This document shows positions 1 through 6,808 of a stretch of 21,965 nucleotides of DNA, in pieces. The translations under genes were made by a program, and so were the position numbers. Positions within the stretch are counted from its first letter, which is position 1. Each line of letters begins with the position of its first letter. Origin of the DNA: Rhodoferax sp. UBA5149 (GTDB lineage: Bacteria; Pseudomonadota; Gammaproteobacteria; Burkholderiales; Burkholderiaceae_C); assembly GCF_002413825.1 (NCBI RefSeq), contig NZ_DHXT01000174.1:12169-34133 (forward strand), in the 5' to 3' direction. The notes beneath the pieces are model-generated. The model saw only the letters and a list, made by a program, of their open reading frames with translations. It ran no database searches and was not told the origin of the DNA.

Positions 1-302
1 CCCTGCGCGGCGGCGCTCTGGTGCGCCAGGTCCTGGCCGCGCAGCCAGACCGCGCCGCTGGTGGGCGCGTCCAGCCCGCCCATCAAATGCAGCAAAGTGC
101 TTTTACCGGAACCCGACGCGCCCACGATGGCCAGCGTTTCGCCAGCGCGCACGTCCAGGTCAACGCCTTGCAACACGGTCACGTCCAGACGGCCTTCGGT
201 GAAGCGCTTGGTCAGGCCGCGGGCGCTGAGAACCACCAGCCCTTCGACATGCTCAGGGCGAGCGGAGATGAGATCAGGTCGAGCGTTGAGTGTGTTATTC
301 AT
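1..302 (-). CDS. lolD: LolD, lipoprotein-releasing ABC transporter ATPase (N-terminal part, cut by window edge)
   Basis: This is the cytoplasmic ATPase that powers extraction of lipoproteins from the inner membrane. About 100 residues are visible. The Walker A motif GASGSGKST sits at residues 61-69, followed by LLHLMGGLDAPTSG, typical of LolD. The ATG at 302 overlaps the permease stop by 8 bases (ATGAATAA), which indicates translational coupling. Walker A lies roughly 19 residues later than I recall for E. coli LolD. The extra N-terminal stretch (about residues 7-24) includes RPEHVEG, encoded by a copy of a dispersed repeat described separately. A start further inside the reading frame is therefore possible. 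Signature and Walker B motifs lie outside the window. Confidence 0.93.
   Translation of the reverse strand, partial: MNNTLNARPDLISARPEHVEGLVVLSARGLTKRFTEGRLDVTVLQGVDLDVRAGETLAIVGASGSGKSTLLHLMGGLDAPTSGAVWLRGQDLAHQSAAAQ
239..265 (-). repeat. Degenerate half-copy of the RPEPVEG-type dispersed repeat at the lolD 5' end
   Basis: Read on minus, 27 bases match the left arm of the palindromic repeat inside recJ (4709-4735) at all but three positions. The shared core on minus reads CGCCCTGAGC then TGTCGAAGGG, split by one A that is C in recJ. It encodes ARPEHVEG, near residue 18 of LolD. Only one arm is present, so there is no hairpin here. Confidence 0.75.
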
Positions 303-1551
303 AGCGCAAAGCCTCCGCCGGGTTCACTTGGGATGCGCGCCAGCTCGGGTAGAGGGTGGCCAAAAAGGCCAGCACCAGCGAGATGACGGCGATGGGCAGG
401 ATATCGGCCTGCTGCGGGTCGCTCGGCATGCGGCTGATGAGGTAGATGTCTTTGGGCAAGAAGCTGGCGTGGAACAGCCGCTCCAGCGCCGGCACGATCA
501 CGTCGATGTTGTAAGCCACCCCCAGGCCGAGGGCCAAACCGGCGAGCGTGCCGATGACGCCGACCATGGCGCCCTGCACGACGAAGATGCCCATGATGCT
601 CTGCGGGCTGGCGCCCAGCGTGCGCAGGATGGCGATGTCGGCGCGTTTGTCGGTCACCGTCATCACCAGCGTGGACACCAGGTTGAAGGCGGCCACCGCG
701 ACGATCAGGGTCAGGATGATGAACATCATGCGTTTCTCGACCTGCACGGCGGCAAACCAGGTGCGGTTCTGGCGCGTCCAGTCGCGCACCAGCAAGTCGC
801 CCGTCAACGTGCGGGACAGCTGCGCCGCGACCTCAGGGGCCTGGTGCAGGTCTTTGAGCTTGACCCGCACGCCGGTCGGGCCTTCGAGGCGGAAAATGCG
901 GGCCGCGTCGTCCACGTGCATCAGCACCAGTGCCGAGTCGTACTCATAGTGACCCGAGTCAAAAGTACCCACCACCGTCATCTGCTTGAGGCGCGGCACC
1001 ACGCCGGCCGGAGTCACCTGCCCGCTGGGCGCCACCAGCGTGACTTTGTCGCCCTGGCGCACGCCAAGACTATGGGCCAGCTCGCCGCCCAGCACGACGC
1101 CGAATTCACCCGGAATCAGGCGGTTCAGGCCGGTGTTTTTGAGCTCGATGGCGAGGTCGGTCACCTCCGGCTCGCGGGCCGGATCAATGCCCCGCACGAT
1201 AGCGCCTTTCATGTCCTCACCCCTCGCCAGCAGGGCCTGGGTTGCTATAAAAGGTGCAGCACCCACGACTTGCAGGTTGGCCCGTACCTCAGCCAATGTG
1301 CGCGCCACGTCAGGCAAGGCCGCGCCATTGGGCGCGAGCACCTCGATATGCGAAACCACGCTCAACATGCGGTCGCGCACCTCTTTCTGAAAACCGTTCA
1401 TCACACTCAGCACGATGATGAGCGCCGCCACGCCCAGCGCAATGCCCAGCATGGACACGCCCGAGATGAAAGAGATGAAACCGTTGCGCCGGGTGGTGCG
1501 ACCGGCCCGGGTATAGCGCCAGCCAAGAATGAGTTCGTAGGGGAGTTGCAT
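295..1551 (-). CDS. lolC: LolC/LolE-family lipoprotein-releasing permease
   Basis: This inner-membrane permease, with LolD, passes outer-membrane lipoproteins to the periplasmic chaperone LolA. Its 418 residues match the family length. The N-terminus (MQLPYELILGWRYTR, then the NGFISFISGVSMLGIALGVA segment) is the classic LolC/E start and forms the first membrane helix. A large periplasmic domain covers about residues 50-265. The C-terminal FtsX-type helices include MMFIILTLIVAVAAFNLVS and the LRTLGASPQSIMGIFVVQG stretch, and the protein ends in NPAEALRYE. Only one permease is visible next to lolD. This could be a homodimeric (LolDF-like) system, but genes beyond the left edge cannot be seen. 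The first ATG has only a weak ribosome binding site. LolC or LolE is a matter of naming. Confidence 0.95.
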   Translation of the reverse strand: MQLPYELILGWRYTRAGRTTRRNGFISFISGVSMLGIALGVAALIIVLSVMNGFQKEVRDRMLSVVSHIEVLAPNGAALPDVARTLAEVRANLQVVGAAPFIATQALLARGEDMKGAIVRGIDPAREPEVTDLAIELKNTGLNRLIPGEFGVVLGGELAHSLGVRQGDKVTLVAPSGQVTPAGVVPRLKQMTVVGTFDSGHYEYDSALVLMHVDDAARIFRLEGPTGVRVKLKDLHQAPEVAAQLSRTLTGDLLVRDWTRQNRTWFAAVQVEKRMMFIILTLIVAVAAFNLVSTLVMTVTDKRADIAILRTLGASPQSIMGIFVVQGAMVGVIGTLAGLALGLGVAYNIDVIVPALERLFHASFLPKDIYLISRMPSDPQQADILPIAVISLVLAFLATLYPSWRASQVNPAEALRYE

Positions 1552-1617
1552 GGACGGCCAGGTTTTGAATGAGGGGCCATTGTGGCATTGCCGGCCAATT
1601 CGTAAACATGCTTCATT

Positions 1618-1643
1618 CTAGCTATACTGTACAGGTTAGCTAG
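1618..1643. promoter_or_regulatory. Palindromic operator and promoter of the Phd/PIN toxin-antitoxin operon
   Basis: A 26-bp near-perfect palindrome with only two mismatched pairs. Its outer arms are CTAGCTA and TAGCTAG, and its centre is CTGTACAG (1627-1634). A candidate -10 box TATACT (1623-1628) lies inside it, so a bound protein would block RNA polymerase. A ribosome binding site AGGAG (1649-1653) follows, 7 bases before the antitoxin ATG. Phd-type antitoxins commonly repress their own operon through such palindromes. I found no convincing -35 box. Confidence 0.75.
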
Positions 1644-1660
1644 TTTTTAGGAGCCCCGCC

Positions 1661-1936
1661 ATGATCACCGTCACTTCAGTCGAAGCCCAAAACCGTTTTG
1701 GCCAGTTGCTTGATACCGTGCAACGCGAGCCGGTCACCATCACCCGGCATGGGCGCACAGCGGCATTCATTGTTTCGCCACAAGACATGCGGGATTTACA
1801 GGATGCCCGCCGCAAGCGGGGCACTGCGGTGGACGCGTTTGAAGCCTACTTTGCGAAGGCCAATGCCACGCTCACGCCCGCCGCCCGTGAGTTGACCGAT
1901 GCGGATGTCGTCCAGCTGGTGCATGAGTTGCGATGA
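1661..1936 (+). CDS. Phd/YefM-family antitoxin
   Basis: A 91-residue antitoxin of a type II toxin-antitoxin pair, expected to bind DNA through its N-terminal half and neutralise the toxin through its C-terminal tail. The N-terminus (MITVTSVEAQNRFGQLLDTV, then EPVTITRHGRTAAFIVSPQD) has the Phd/YefM pattern of an early VT..EA...FG..L segment followed by I.+.G...A.++S. The tail carries charged helices ending in VVQLVHELR. A good Shine-Dalgarno AGGAG precedes the ATG. The stop overlaps the toxin start (ATGA at 1933-1936). It probably autoregulates through the palindrome at 1618-1643. Confidence 0.9.
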   Translation: MITVTSVEAQNRFGQLLDTVQREPVTITRHGRTAAFIVSPQDMRDLQDARRKRGTAVDAFEAYFAKANATLTPAARELTDADVVQLVHELR

Positions 1937-2397
1937 GCGACCCGCAACGGGTTGTCATAGACACCAGCACCTTGATTGGCGCCGTATTGCGCCCAAGCTC
2001 AGTGCCACGACAGGCATTTTTGGCCGCTGTCAGAACCCATGAACTGTGCGTGAGCCATGCCACGCTGAATGAATTGCGCGAAGTTTTGCAACGTCCCAAG
2101 TTTGACCGCTATGCGCCCCTGCAAGAGCGACTGGATTTTTGGACTTTGGTGGCCGAGCGCTCTCGCCTTTGGGAGCTTGACACGAAGAGCGAGCAGATCG
2201 CTGCGGGCGCCTGCCGTGACGCGAAGGACGCCAAGTTTCTGGCGTTGGCCCTAGCCTGCCATGCCGACGCACTCATCAGCAGCGATGCCGATTTACTCGT
2301 TCTGGACCCTTGGCAAGGCGTGCCGATCTTGACGCCAGCGGCGTTTCTGACAAAGTCAGGTCAAACCGCCGCCCTCACGGCGCATAAAGATGGATAG
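1933..2397 (+). CDS. PIN-domain toxin (COG1569-type) of the Phd/PIN pair
   Basis: A 154-residue putative ribonuclease toxin. The acidic PIN-domain residues can be placed: D10 in VVIDTSTLIGAVL, E47 in TLNELREVL, D99 in CRDAKDAKFLALALA, and D118 in ALISSDADLLVL. The CRD.KD.KFL.LAL...AD.++S.D.DLL pattern is characteristic of the COG1569 PIN family that is paired with antitoxins. It overlaps the antitoxin stop by 4 bases, so the two are translationally coupled. Its last 23 bases overlap the 3' end of the opposing vapC gene. The RNA target cannot be told from sequence. Confidence 0.88.
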   Translation: MSDPQRVVIDTSTLIGAVLRPSSVPRQAFLAAVRTHELCVSHATLNELREVLQRPKFDRYAPLQERLDFWTLVAERSRLWELDTKSEQIAAGACRDAKDAKFLALALACHADALISSDADLLVLDPWQGVPILTPAAFLTKSGQTAALTAHKDG

Positions 2398-2791
2398 GCA
2401 GCCACCGCTGATACATCAAAAAATCACCGTCCAAACTGAAAATGGGCAACTGGTGTTGGATGGACGCCGCGCAAATCAGAAAATCCGTATTGGAACCCTG
2501 CACCCCGTTGGCGCGACAGGTGTTAAAGGCCTCGGCGGCTGACGCGTAGTCCTGCCTCGACAGCGACACGTCCTCAAAGGCAAGCAGGCTGTCTCGCAAG
2601 GCTTCAAACTGACTCTGTGTTTTGATGCCGCAGAGCAATTCTTGCCGGATGGCGCCGATGAGCACGGCTCGGCCATCGCGTACCAAGTCCGCCAGCGCAT
2701 TGACCGTCGCTTGTTGCTCCGGGGCGACGGGAATGTTTTTGGGGCGTCGCAGCGCCAGCGACCAGACCGATGTGTCGACCAGGACTTTCAT
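2375..2791 (-). CDS. vapC: VapC-type PIN-domain ribonuclease toxin
   Basis: A 138-residue PIN-domain toxin, expected to be a Mg-dependent endoribonuclease (VapC enzymes often cut tRNA or rRNA). The catalytic acids visible are D6 (MKVLVDTSVWSLALR), E51 (IRQELLCG), D103 (SNTDFLICA) and D121 or D123 (FSLDGDF). The VDTSVW start and the IRQELL.G segment are typical of VapC. It overlaps the antitoxin gene by 4 bases (ATGA, 2788-2791). It is only distantly related to the neighbouring PIN toxin, so this is probably not a local duplication. Confidence 0.92.
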   Translation of the reverse strand: MKVLVDTSVWSLALRRPKNIPVAPEQQATVNALADLVRDGRAVLIGAIRQELLCGIKTQSQFEALRDSLLAFEDVSLSRQDYASAAEAFNTCRANGVQGSNTDFLICAASIQHQLPIFSLDGDFLMYQRWLPIHLYAP

Positions 2792-3009
2792 AGCTCAGCC
2801 AAGGGCAAGCGCCCCACACCGCGCTGCACTTTGGCATCGAATTCATCCTCAAAATCCACGCTGCCAAACAAGTCCAGCAGCTTGATCTGCTTGCGCCGCT
2901 GTACATACTCCAGCAGCGCCTGCGTCACCACGTCTTTTTTGGTGCGCTGCCCACCGAGTTGGCGCGCCTCTTCAATCAAAGCATCATCCAAAGCCAAATT
3001 GGTAGCCAT
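2788..3009 (-). CDS. vapB: VapB-family antitoxin
   Basis: A 73-residue antitoxin partner of the downstream VapC. The sequence ATNLALDDALIEEARQLGG then RTKKDVVTQALLEYVQRRKQ is the VapB pattern: a short N-terminal strand and two helices of the ribbon-helix-helix type. An acidic, aromatic tail (LFGSVDFEDEFDA) would block the toxin. AGGAG lies 7 bases before the ATG. Autoregulation with VapC at the palindrome upstream (3016-3041) is likely. Confidence 0.9.
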   Translation of the reverse strand: MATNLALDDALIEEARQLGGQRTKKDVVTQALLEYVQRRKQIKLLDLFGSVDFEDEFDAKVQRGVGRLPLAEL

Positions 3010-3015
3010 GTGTTA

Positions 3016-3044
3016 ACTCCTACACAGTTTGTTGTGTGAGTATA
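3016..3044 (-). promoter_or_regulatory. vapBC promoter with inverted-repeat operator candidate
   Basis: On minus, a TATACT -10 box (3044-3039) precedes the inverted repeat ACTCACACA ... TGTGT-AG-GAGT (3041-3016), which has a 6-base centre and a 2-base bulge. The repeat covers the expected transcription start and includes the vapB ribosome binding site. The -35 region (around 3062-3067) is weak. Confidence 0.55.
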
Positions 3045-3121
3045 AATCAAACCCTCTCCTTCTGACATTGGCTCTTGAAATTTCATTGAACCGACGGATG
3101 CATGGACTCACGCATATCCCG

Positions 3122-3127
3122 GACAAT
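3122..3127 (+). promoter_or_regulatory. -10 box for the RpfE-like gene, implying a leaderless mRNA
   Basis: GACAAT lies exactly 6 bases before the ATG at 3134, so transcription would begin at or next to the start codon. There is no Shine-Dalgarno sequence. The same GACAAT-to-ATG spacing occurs before yciO and the site-2 protease gene. No good -35 box at 16-18 bp was found. Confidence 0.5.
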
Positions 3128-3133
3128 CGCCCT

Positions 3134-4063
3134 ATGCACCTCCTGATTCCGTTCGCCTTTTGCAGCTCTGAGGGCTGCGCCTCGGTCCTGCCGACGCTGA
3201 AGCTACCCCACCTCCAAAAACTGCTGTCTCGCCTGACGTCGGAGCCGATGGACACCGGCGACGAGTTCAGTCTGTCACCACCGCACGAGCGCGCGTTGGC
3301 GCGCGCCCTGGGCCTGCCGGTTGAGGACGGCCTGATTCCCTGGGCGGCCCTGCAAAATCAGGCTTCAGGCGGCGCCTGGGCCTTCATCACCCCCTGTCAC
3401 TGGCAAGTGGGCACCAACCACATCAGCATGAGCGGGCAAAACTTGCCGGATTTCTCCGCGCAGGAGTCGCAAACCCTGCTGGCGGCGATGCAACCTTACT
3501 TTGAAGAAGACGGCATCACGCTGCACTACGAGCACCCCAGCCGCTGGCTGGCCCGCAGCGACGCGTTCAGGGGTCTCGCCACCGCCTCGCTGGACCGCGT
3601 GGTGGGGCGCAACGTCGAGAACTGGATAGCACGCAGCGCCAGCGCCGCCGCGCTGCGACGTCTGCAAAACGAAATGCAGATGCTGCTCTACACCCACCCG
3701 GTGAATGACGCACGTGCCGCCCGCGGCGTGCTGCCCGTCAACTCGTTTTGGCTGAGTGGCACCGGCGCCCTGCCCCAGCAGCTCACGCCCGCGACCCAAC
3801 ACCCCCCGCCGGTGGTGATCACCACCTTGCGCGATGCGGCCTTGAATGAAGACTGGGCCGCCTGGGCGCAGGCCTGGCAGCAACTGGACGCCACCGAATG
3901 CGCTACGCTGCTGGCCGAGCTGGATCGAGGGGCGCTTGGCCAACTCACCCTCTGCGGCGAGCGCCATGCGCAGACCTTTAACGCCCTGCGGCAACCTATT
4001 CTGAAACGTCTTATGAATCTTTTTGGCACCCAGCCCCCGTCATCATTGCTTAAACAGCTATGA
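3134..4063 (+). CDS. RpfE-like conserved protein, often annotated as phosphoglycerate mutase
   Basis: A 309-residue cytoplasmic protein of unknown biochemical role. The N-terminus MHLLIPFAFCSSEGC and the block GAWAFITPCHWQVGTNHI resemble the protein encoded just upstream of recJ in many beta- and gammaproteobacteria, called RpfE in Xanthomonas. Databases often label it phosphoglycerate mutase; I see no catalytic motif that proves this. The frame is open from an ATG at 3029, but that start lies inside the vapBC operator. The ATG at 3134 gives the expected N-terminus and fits the -10 box at 3122. The stop overlaps the recJ start (ATGA), so the two are translationally coupled. Confidence 0.85.
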   Translation: MHLLIPFAFCSSEGCASVLPTLKLPHLQKLLSRLTSEPMDTGDEFSLSPPHERALARALGLPVEDGLIPWAALQNQASGGAWAFITPCHWQVGTNHISMSGQNLPDFSAQESQTLLAAMQPYFEEDGITLHYEHPSRWLARSDAFRGLATASLDRVVGRNVENWIARSASAAALRRLQNEMQMLLYTHPVNDARAARGVLPVNSFWLSGTGALPQQLTPATQHPPPVVITTLRDAALNEDWAAWAQAWQQLDATECATLLAELDRGALGQLTLCGERHAQTFNALRQPILKRLMNLFGTQPPSSLLKQL

Positions 4064-4073
4064 AAATAGTAGC
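4057..4073 (+). repeat. AT-rich short palindrome at the RpfE-like/recJ junction
   Basis: GCTAT-GAAA-ATAG-T-AGC is an imperfect palindrome covering the stop of the upstream gene and the first codons of recJ (MKIVA). It is AT-rich compared with both genes and resembles the GCTAT...ATAGC modules frequent between Comamonadaceae genes (from memory). A related palindrome is at 13057-13075. Confidence 0.5.
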
Positions 4074-5829
4074 AAGAGACATTCCGCCGCGCAGCCTCTG
4101 GACATTGGAACAGGCCGGTGTCCACCCCCTGCTGGCCCAGCTGTACGCGGCGCGCGGCGTGCAAAGCATGCAGGAACTCGACGACGGTCTGGCGCGCCTC
4201 ATTCCACCGGGCGAGATGCTGAGCTTGGGCGCGGCCGCCCAACTGCTGGCCGACGCCATTGCCTCCGACAAAAAACTCTGCATCGTGGCCGACTACGACT
4301 GCGACGGCGCCACCGCCTGCGCCGTCGCCCTGCGCGGCCTGCGCATGCTGGGCGCCCGGCACGTGGACTACATCGTGCCGGACCGCGTGGTGGATGGCTA
4401 CGGCCTGACAGCGCCGATCTCGCAACGCGTCAAGGACAGCGGCGCCGATGTGCTGATCACGGTCGACAATGGCATCGCCAGCTTCGAGGGCGTGGCGACG
4501 GCGCGGGCACTGGGCCTGCAGGTGCTGGTGACCGATCACCACTTGCCCGCTTCTGTGAATGGCCAGATCGTGCTGCCCGAGGCCGATGTCATCGTCAACC
4601 CGAACCAGCCGGGTTGCACCTTTGCCAGCAAATCCATCGCCGGGGTTGGCGTCATGTTTTATGTGCTGCTGGCGCTGCGCGCCGAATTGCGCGCCAGAGG
4701 CCATTTCTCCGTTCGCCCTGAGCCTGTCGAAGGGGGGGCTTCGACAGGCTCAGCCCGAACGGGAGAACCGCGGCTGGACGTACTGCTACCGCTGGTCGCC
4801 TTGGGCACTGTGGCCGATGTGGTCAGGCTCGACGCGAACAACCGTCGTCTCGTGGCGCAAGGGCTAAAAAGGGTGCGAGCCCTCGCCATGCCTGCGGGAC
4901 TAGCTTCTCTTTTTGTAGCAGCCGGGCGCAGCGCGCCCGTCGCCACCACCTTCGACTTTGGCTTTGCCCTGGGCCCGCGCATCAACGCGGCCGGCCGCCT
5001 GTCCGACATGACGCTGGGCATTGAATGCCTGCTGACGGACGATCCAGCACGGGCCGACGAGCTGGCCAAAACACTCGACGGCATCAACCGCGAACGGCGC
5101 GAGATTGAAGGCAATATGCGCGAGCAGGCGTTTGCCATCGCCGAATCCCTGTTTGATGACGAGGAGGCGCCACCGCCCGCCATCTGCGTCTTCGACCCCG
5201 ATTTTCACGAAGGCGTGGTCGGCATCGTGGCCTCGCGCATCAAGGACAAGCTGCACCGCCCGACCTTTGTCTTCGCCGCCAGCGCCGCGCCGGGCCGCGA
5301 GCACGAGCTCAAAGGCTCGGGCCGCTCGATTGCCGGCTTTCACCTGCGCGACGCACTCGACCTCGTGGCCAAGCGCTACCCCGGCGTGCTCTTGCGCTTT
5401 GGCGGCCACGCCATGGCGGCCGGCTGCACCATTGCCGAAGAAAATTTTGATGCCTTCGAGCAAGGCTTGAACGAGGTCGCGCAAGAGTGGCTGGACGCCG
5501 CCACGCTCACCCGCCGCCTCGACACCGATGGGCCACTCAAGCCCGAATACCGACGGATCGAGCTGGTGGACGTGCTGCACAAAGAGGTGTGGGGCCAGGG
5601 CTTTGCGCCGCCGACCTTCAGCGAAGAGGTCGAAGTGGTGTCGCAACGCCTGGTCGGCGAGAAACATCTGGCGCTCAAACTCAAGCACCAGGGTCAGCCG
5701 GTGGACGGCATCTGGTTTGGTCACACCGAGCCGCTGCCGGCCCGCGTCAAACTGGCTTTCCGGCTCGATGCCGACGCCTGGAATGGCGTGCGGCGCGTGC
5801 GCTTTCTGGTGGAGGCGGCGGAGCTTTAG
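4060..5829 (+). CDS. recJ: RecJ, single-strand-specific 5'-3' exonuclease
   Basis: This exonuclease acts in RecF-pathway recombination and mismatch repair. The 589 residues carry the DHH-family metal-binding motifs: DYDCDGAT (78-85), VDNG (135-138) and DHH (159-161). The DHHA1 motif GGHAMAAG is at 448-455. Also visible are LVALGTVADVV and FALGPRINAAGRLSDM, both highly conserved in RecJ. Residues 216-236 come from an in-frame palindromic repeat (4705-4767) between LRAELRARGH and PRLDVLLPL. This insertion makes the protein about 20 residues longer than typical. It falls in a variable loop before a conserved core segment, so the enzyme is probably active. The start codon overlaps the upstream stop. 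Confidence 0.97.
   Translation: MKIVARDIPPRSLWTLEQAGVHPLLAQLYAARGVQSMQELDDGLARLIPPGEMLSLGAAAQLLADAIASDKKLCIVADYDCDGATACAVALRGLRMLGARHVDYIVPDRVVDGYGLTAPISQRVKDSGADVLITVDNGIASFEGVATARALGLQVLVTDHHLPASVNGQIVLPEADVIVNPNQPGCTFASKSIAGVGVMFYVLLALRAELRARGHFSVRPEPVEGGASTGSARTGEPRLDVLLPLVALGTVADVVRLDANNRRLVAQGLKRVRALAMPAGLASLFVAAGRSAPVATTFDFGFALGPRINAAGRLSDMTLGIECLLTDDPARADELAKTLDGINRERREIEGNMREQAFAIAESLFDDEEAPPPAICVFDPDFHEGVVGIVASRIKDKLHRPTFVFAASAAPGREHELKGSGRSIAGFHLRDALDLVAKRYPGVLLRFGGHAMAAGCTIAEENFDAFEQGLNEVAQEWLDAATLTRRLDTDGPLKPEYRRIELVDVLHKEVWGQGFAPPTFSEEVEVVSQRLVGEKHLALKLKHQGQPVDGIWFGHTEPLPARVKLAFRLDADAWNGVRRVRFLVEAAEL
4705..4767 (+). repeat. 63-bp palindromic dispersed repeat inserted in frame in recJ
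   Basis: The left arm (4705-4732) and right arm (4739-4767) are reverse complements except for one extra base and two mismatches, and are separated by GGGGGG. The core of each arm is CTGAGCCTGTCGAAG or its complement. The length is 21 codons with no stop, encoding F-SVRPEPVEGGASTGSARTGE. This matches a repeat family I know from Comamonadaceae genomes, where RPEPVEG peptides recur in unrelated proteins. A half-copy is at 239-265. Confidence 0.9.
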
Positions 5830-5891
5830 GCGCTCAATGCGCTGGCACGGCCTGCTTCACCCCGCGTGCTGCGGTCGGTGCCACAAAGTTT

Positions 5892-5897
5892 TAGAAT
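5892..5897 (+). promoter_or_regulatory. -10 box for the PHP-domain gene
   Basis: TAGAAT lies 5 bases before the likely GTG start at 5903, in the 73-base gap after recJ. The predicted transcription start coincides with the start codon, suggesting a leaderless mRNA. The -35 region (5869-5874, CTGCGG) is poor. Confidence 0.5.
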
Positions 5898-5902
5898 GGG
5901 GG

Positions 5903-6802
5903 GTGCCATCCATCCTCAACGCCGACCTCCACTGCCACTCCGTCGTCTCCGACGGCACCCTGACACCCGAAGCGCTTGCCGCACGCGCCAAAGCCAACGG
6001 CGTGGAGCTGTGGGCCCTGACCGACCATGACGAACTGGGCGGCCAACAGCGCGCCGCGCTGGCGGCCAAAAATTTGGGCCTGCAATACCTCACCGGCGTC
6101 GAAATCTCGGTTACCTTCATCAACCAGACCGTTCACATCGTGGGTCTGGGATTCGATGCGGACAACCCGGCCCTGCAACGCGGACTAATGCAGACGCGCG
6201 GCGGGCGCGGGCAGCGGGCCATGAAAATGTCCGAGGGTTTGGCCAAGGCCGGCATTCAGGGCTCCTATGAAGGTGCGTTGAAGTTTGCCGGCAACCACGA
6301 GCTGATCTCACGCACCCACTTTGCGCGCTTTTTGGTGGAAAGCGGCGTGTGCCGCGATACCTATGAGGTGTTCCGCAAATACCTGACCGAAGGCAAGCCC
6401 GGCTTTGTCGAGCACCGTTGGGCCAGCCTGAAAGACGCCGTGACCTGGATCCGCGAAGCCGGCGGGGCCGCCGTCATCGCGCATCCGGCACGCTACAAGT
6501 TCAGCACCAACGAGGAATTCGCGCTGTTCAGCGAGTTCAAAAACCATGGCGGGCAGGGCGTTGAAGTGGTCACCGGCAGCCACACCGCCGCCGAATACCT
6601 GACTTACGCCGACGCGGCCCGCGAATTTGGCCTGGCAGCCAGCCGCGGCAGCGACTTCCACAGCCCCGATGAGAGCCACACCGAGCTCGGCACGCTCCCC
6701 GGTCTGCCGGGCAATCTGACGCCGGTATGGGAACTGCTGGCCCACCGCATCCAACACACATCGACTAGCGGCCCGGGGGCAAGTGCCTCCACGGGCCACT
6801 GA
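5903..6802 (+). CDS. PHP-domain phosphoesterase (YciV/RNase AM-type, 3',5'-nucleotide phosphatase)
   Basis: A 299-residue PHP-family metal-dependent phosphoesterase. The metal-binding motifs are DLHCHSVVSDG (8-18), LTDHDE (39-44), GVEIS, AVIAHPARY and, near the C-terminus, GSDFHSP. E. coli YciV/RNase AM, of similar length, hydrolyses 3',5'-bisphosphonucleotides and trims RNA 5' ends; the same activity is inferred here. The frame is open far upstream inside recJ, but homology begins at about LNADLHCHS. No ATG is in frame there, so GTG at 5903 is my choice. In E. coli yciV lies beside yciO; here they are separated by one transporter gene, so the neighbourhood is partly conserved. Confidence 0.9.
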   Translation: MPSILNADLHCHSVVSDGTLTPEALAARAKANGVELWALTDHDELGGQQRAALAAKNLGLQYLTGVEISVTFINQTVHIVGLGFDADNPALQRGLMQTRGGRGQRAMKMSEGLAKAGIQGSYEGALKFAGNHELISRTHFARFLVESGVCRDTYEVFRKYLTEGKPGFVEHRWASLKDAVTWIREAGGAAVIAHPARYKFSTNEEFALFSEFKNHGGQGVEVVTGSHTAAEYLTYADAAREFGLAASRGSDFHSPDESHTELGTLPGLPGNLTPVWELLAHRIQHTSTSGPGASASTGH

Positions 6803-6808
6803 TCCCCC

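Noticed and set aside
61..1572. Long plus-strand open frame (503 codons) across lolC and lolD
   Set aside because: It is the antisense shadow of lolC, rich in His, Arg, Gln and Ala with no recognisable motif; GC-rich third positions keep it open.
3029..3133. Upstream ATG at 3029 as the start of the RpfE-like protein
   Set aside because: It lies in the vapBC operator, adds 35 residues unlike the family, and the ATG at 3134 fits both homology and the -10 box.
3688..4704. Minus-strand open frame (338 codons) across the RpfE-like/recJ junction
   Set aside because: Overlaps two convincing plus-strand genes and has shadow-like composition.
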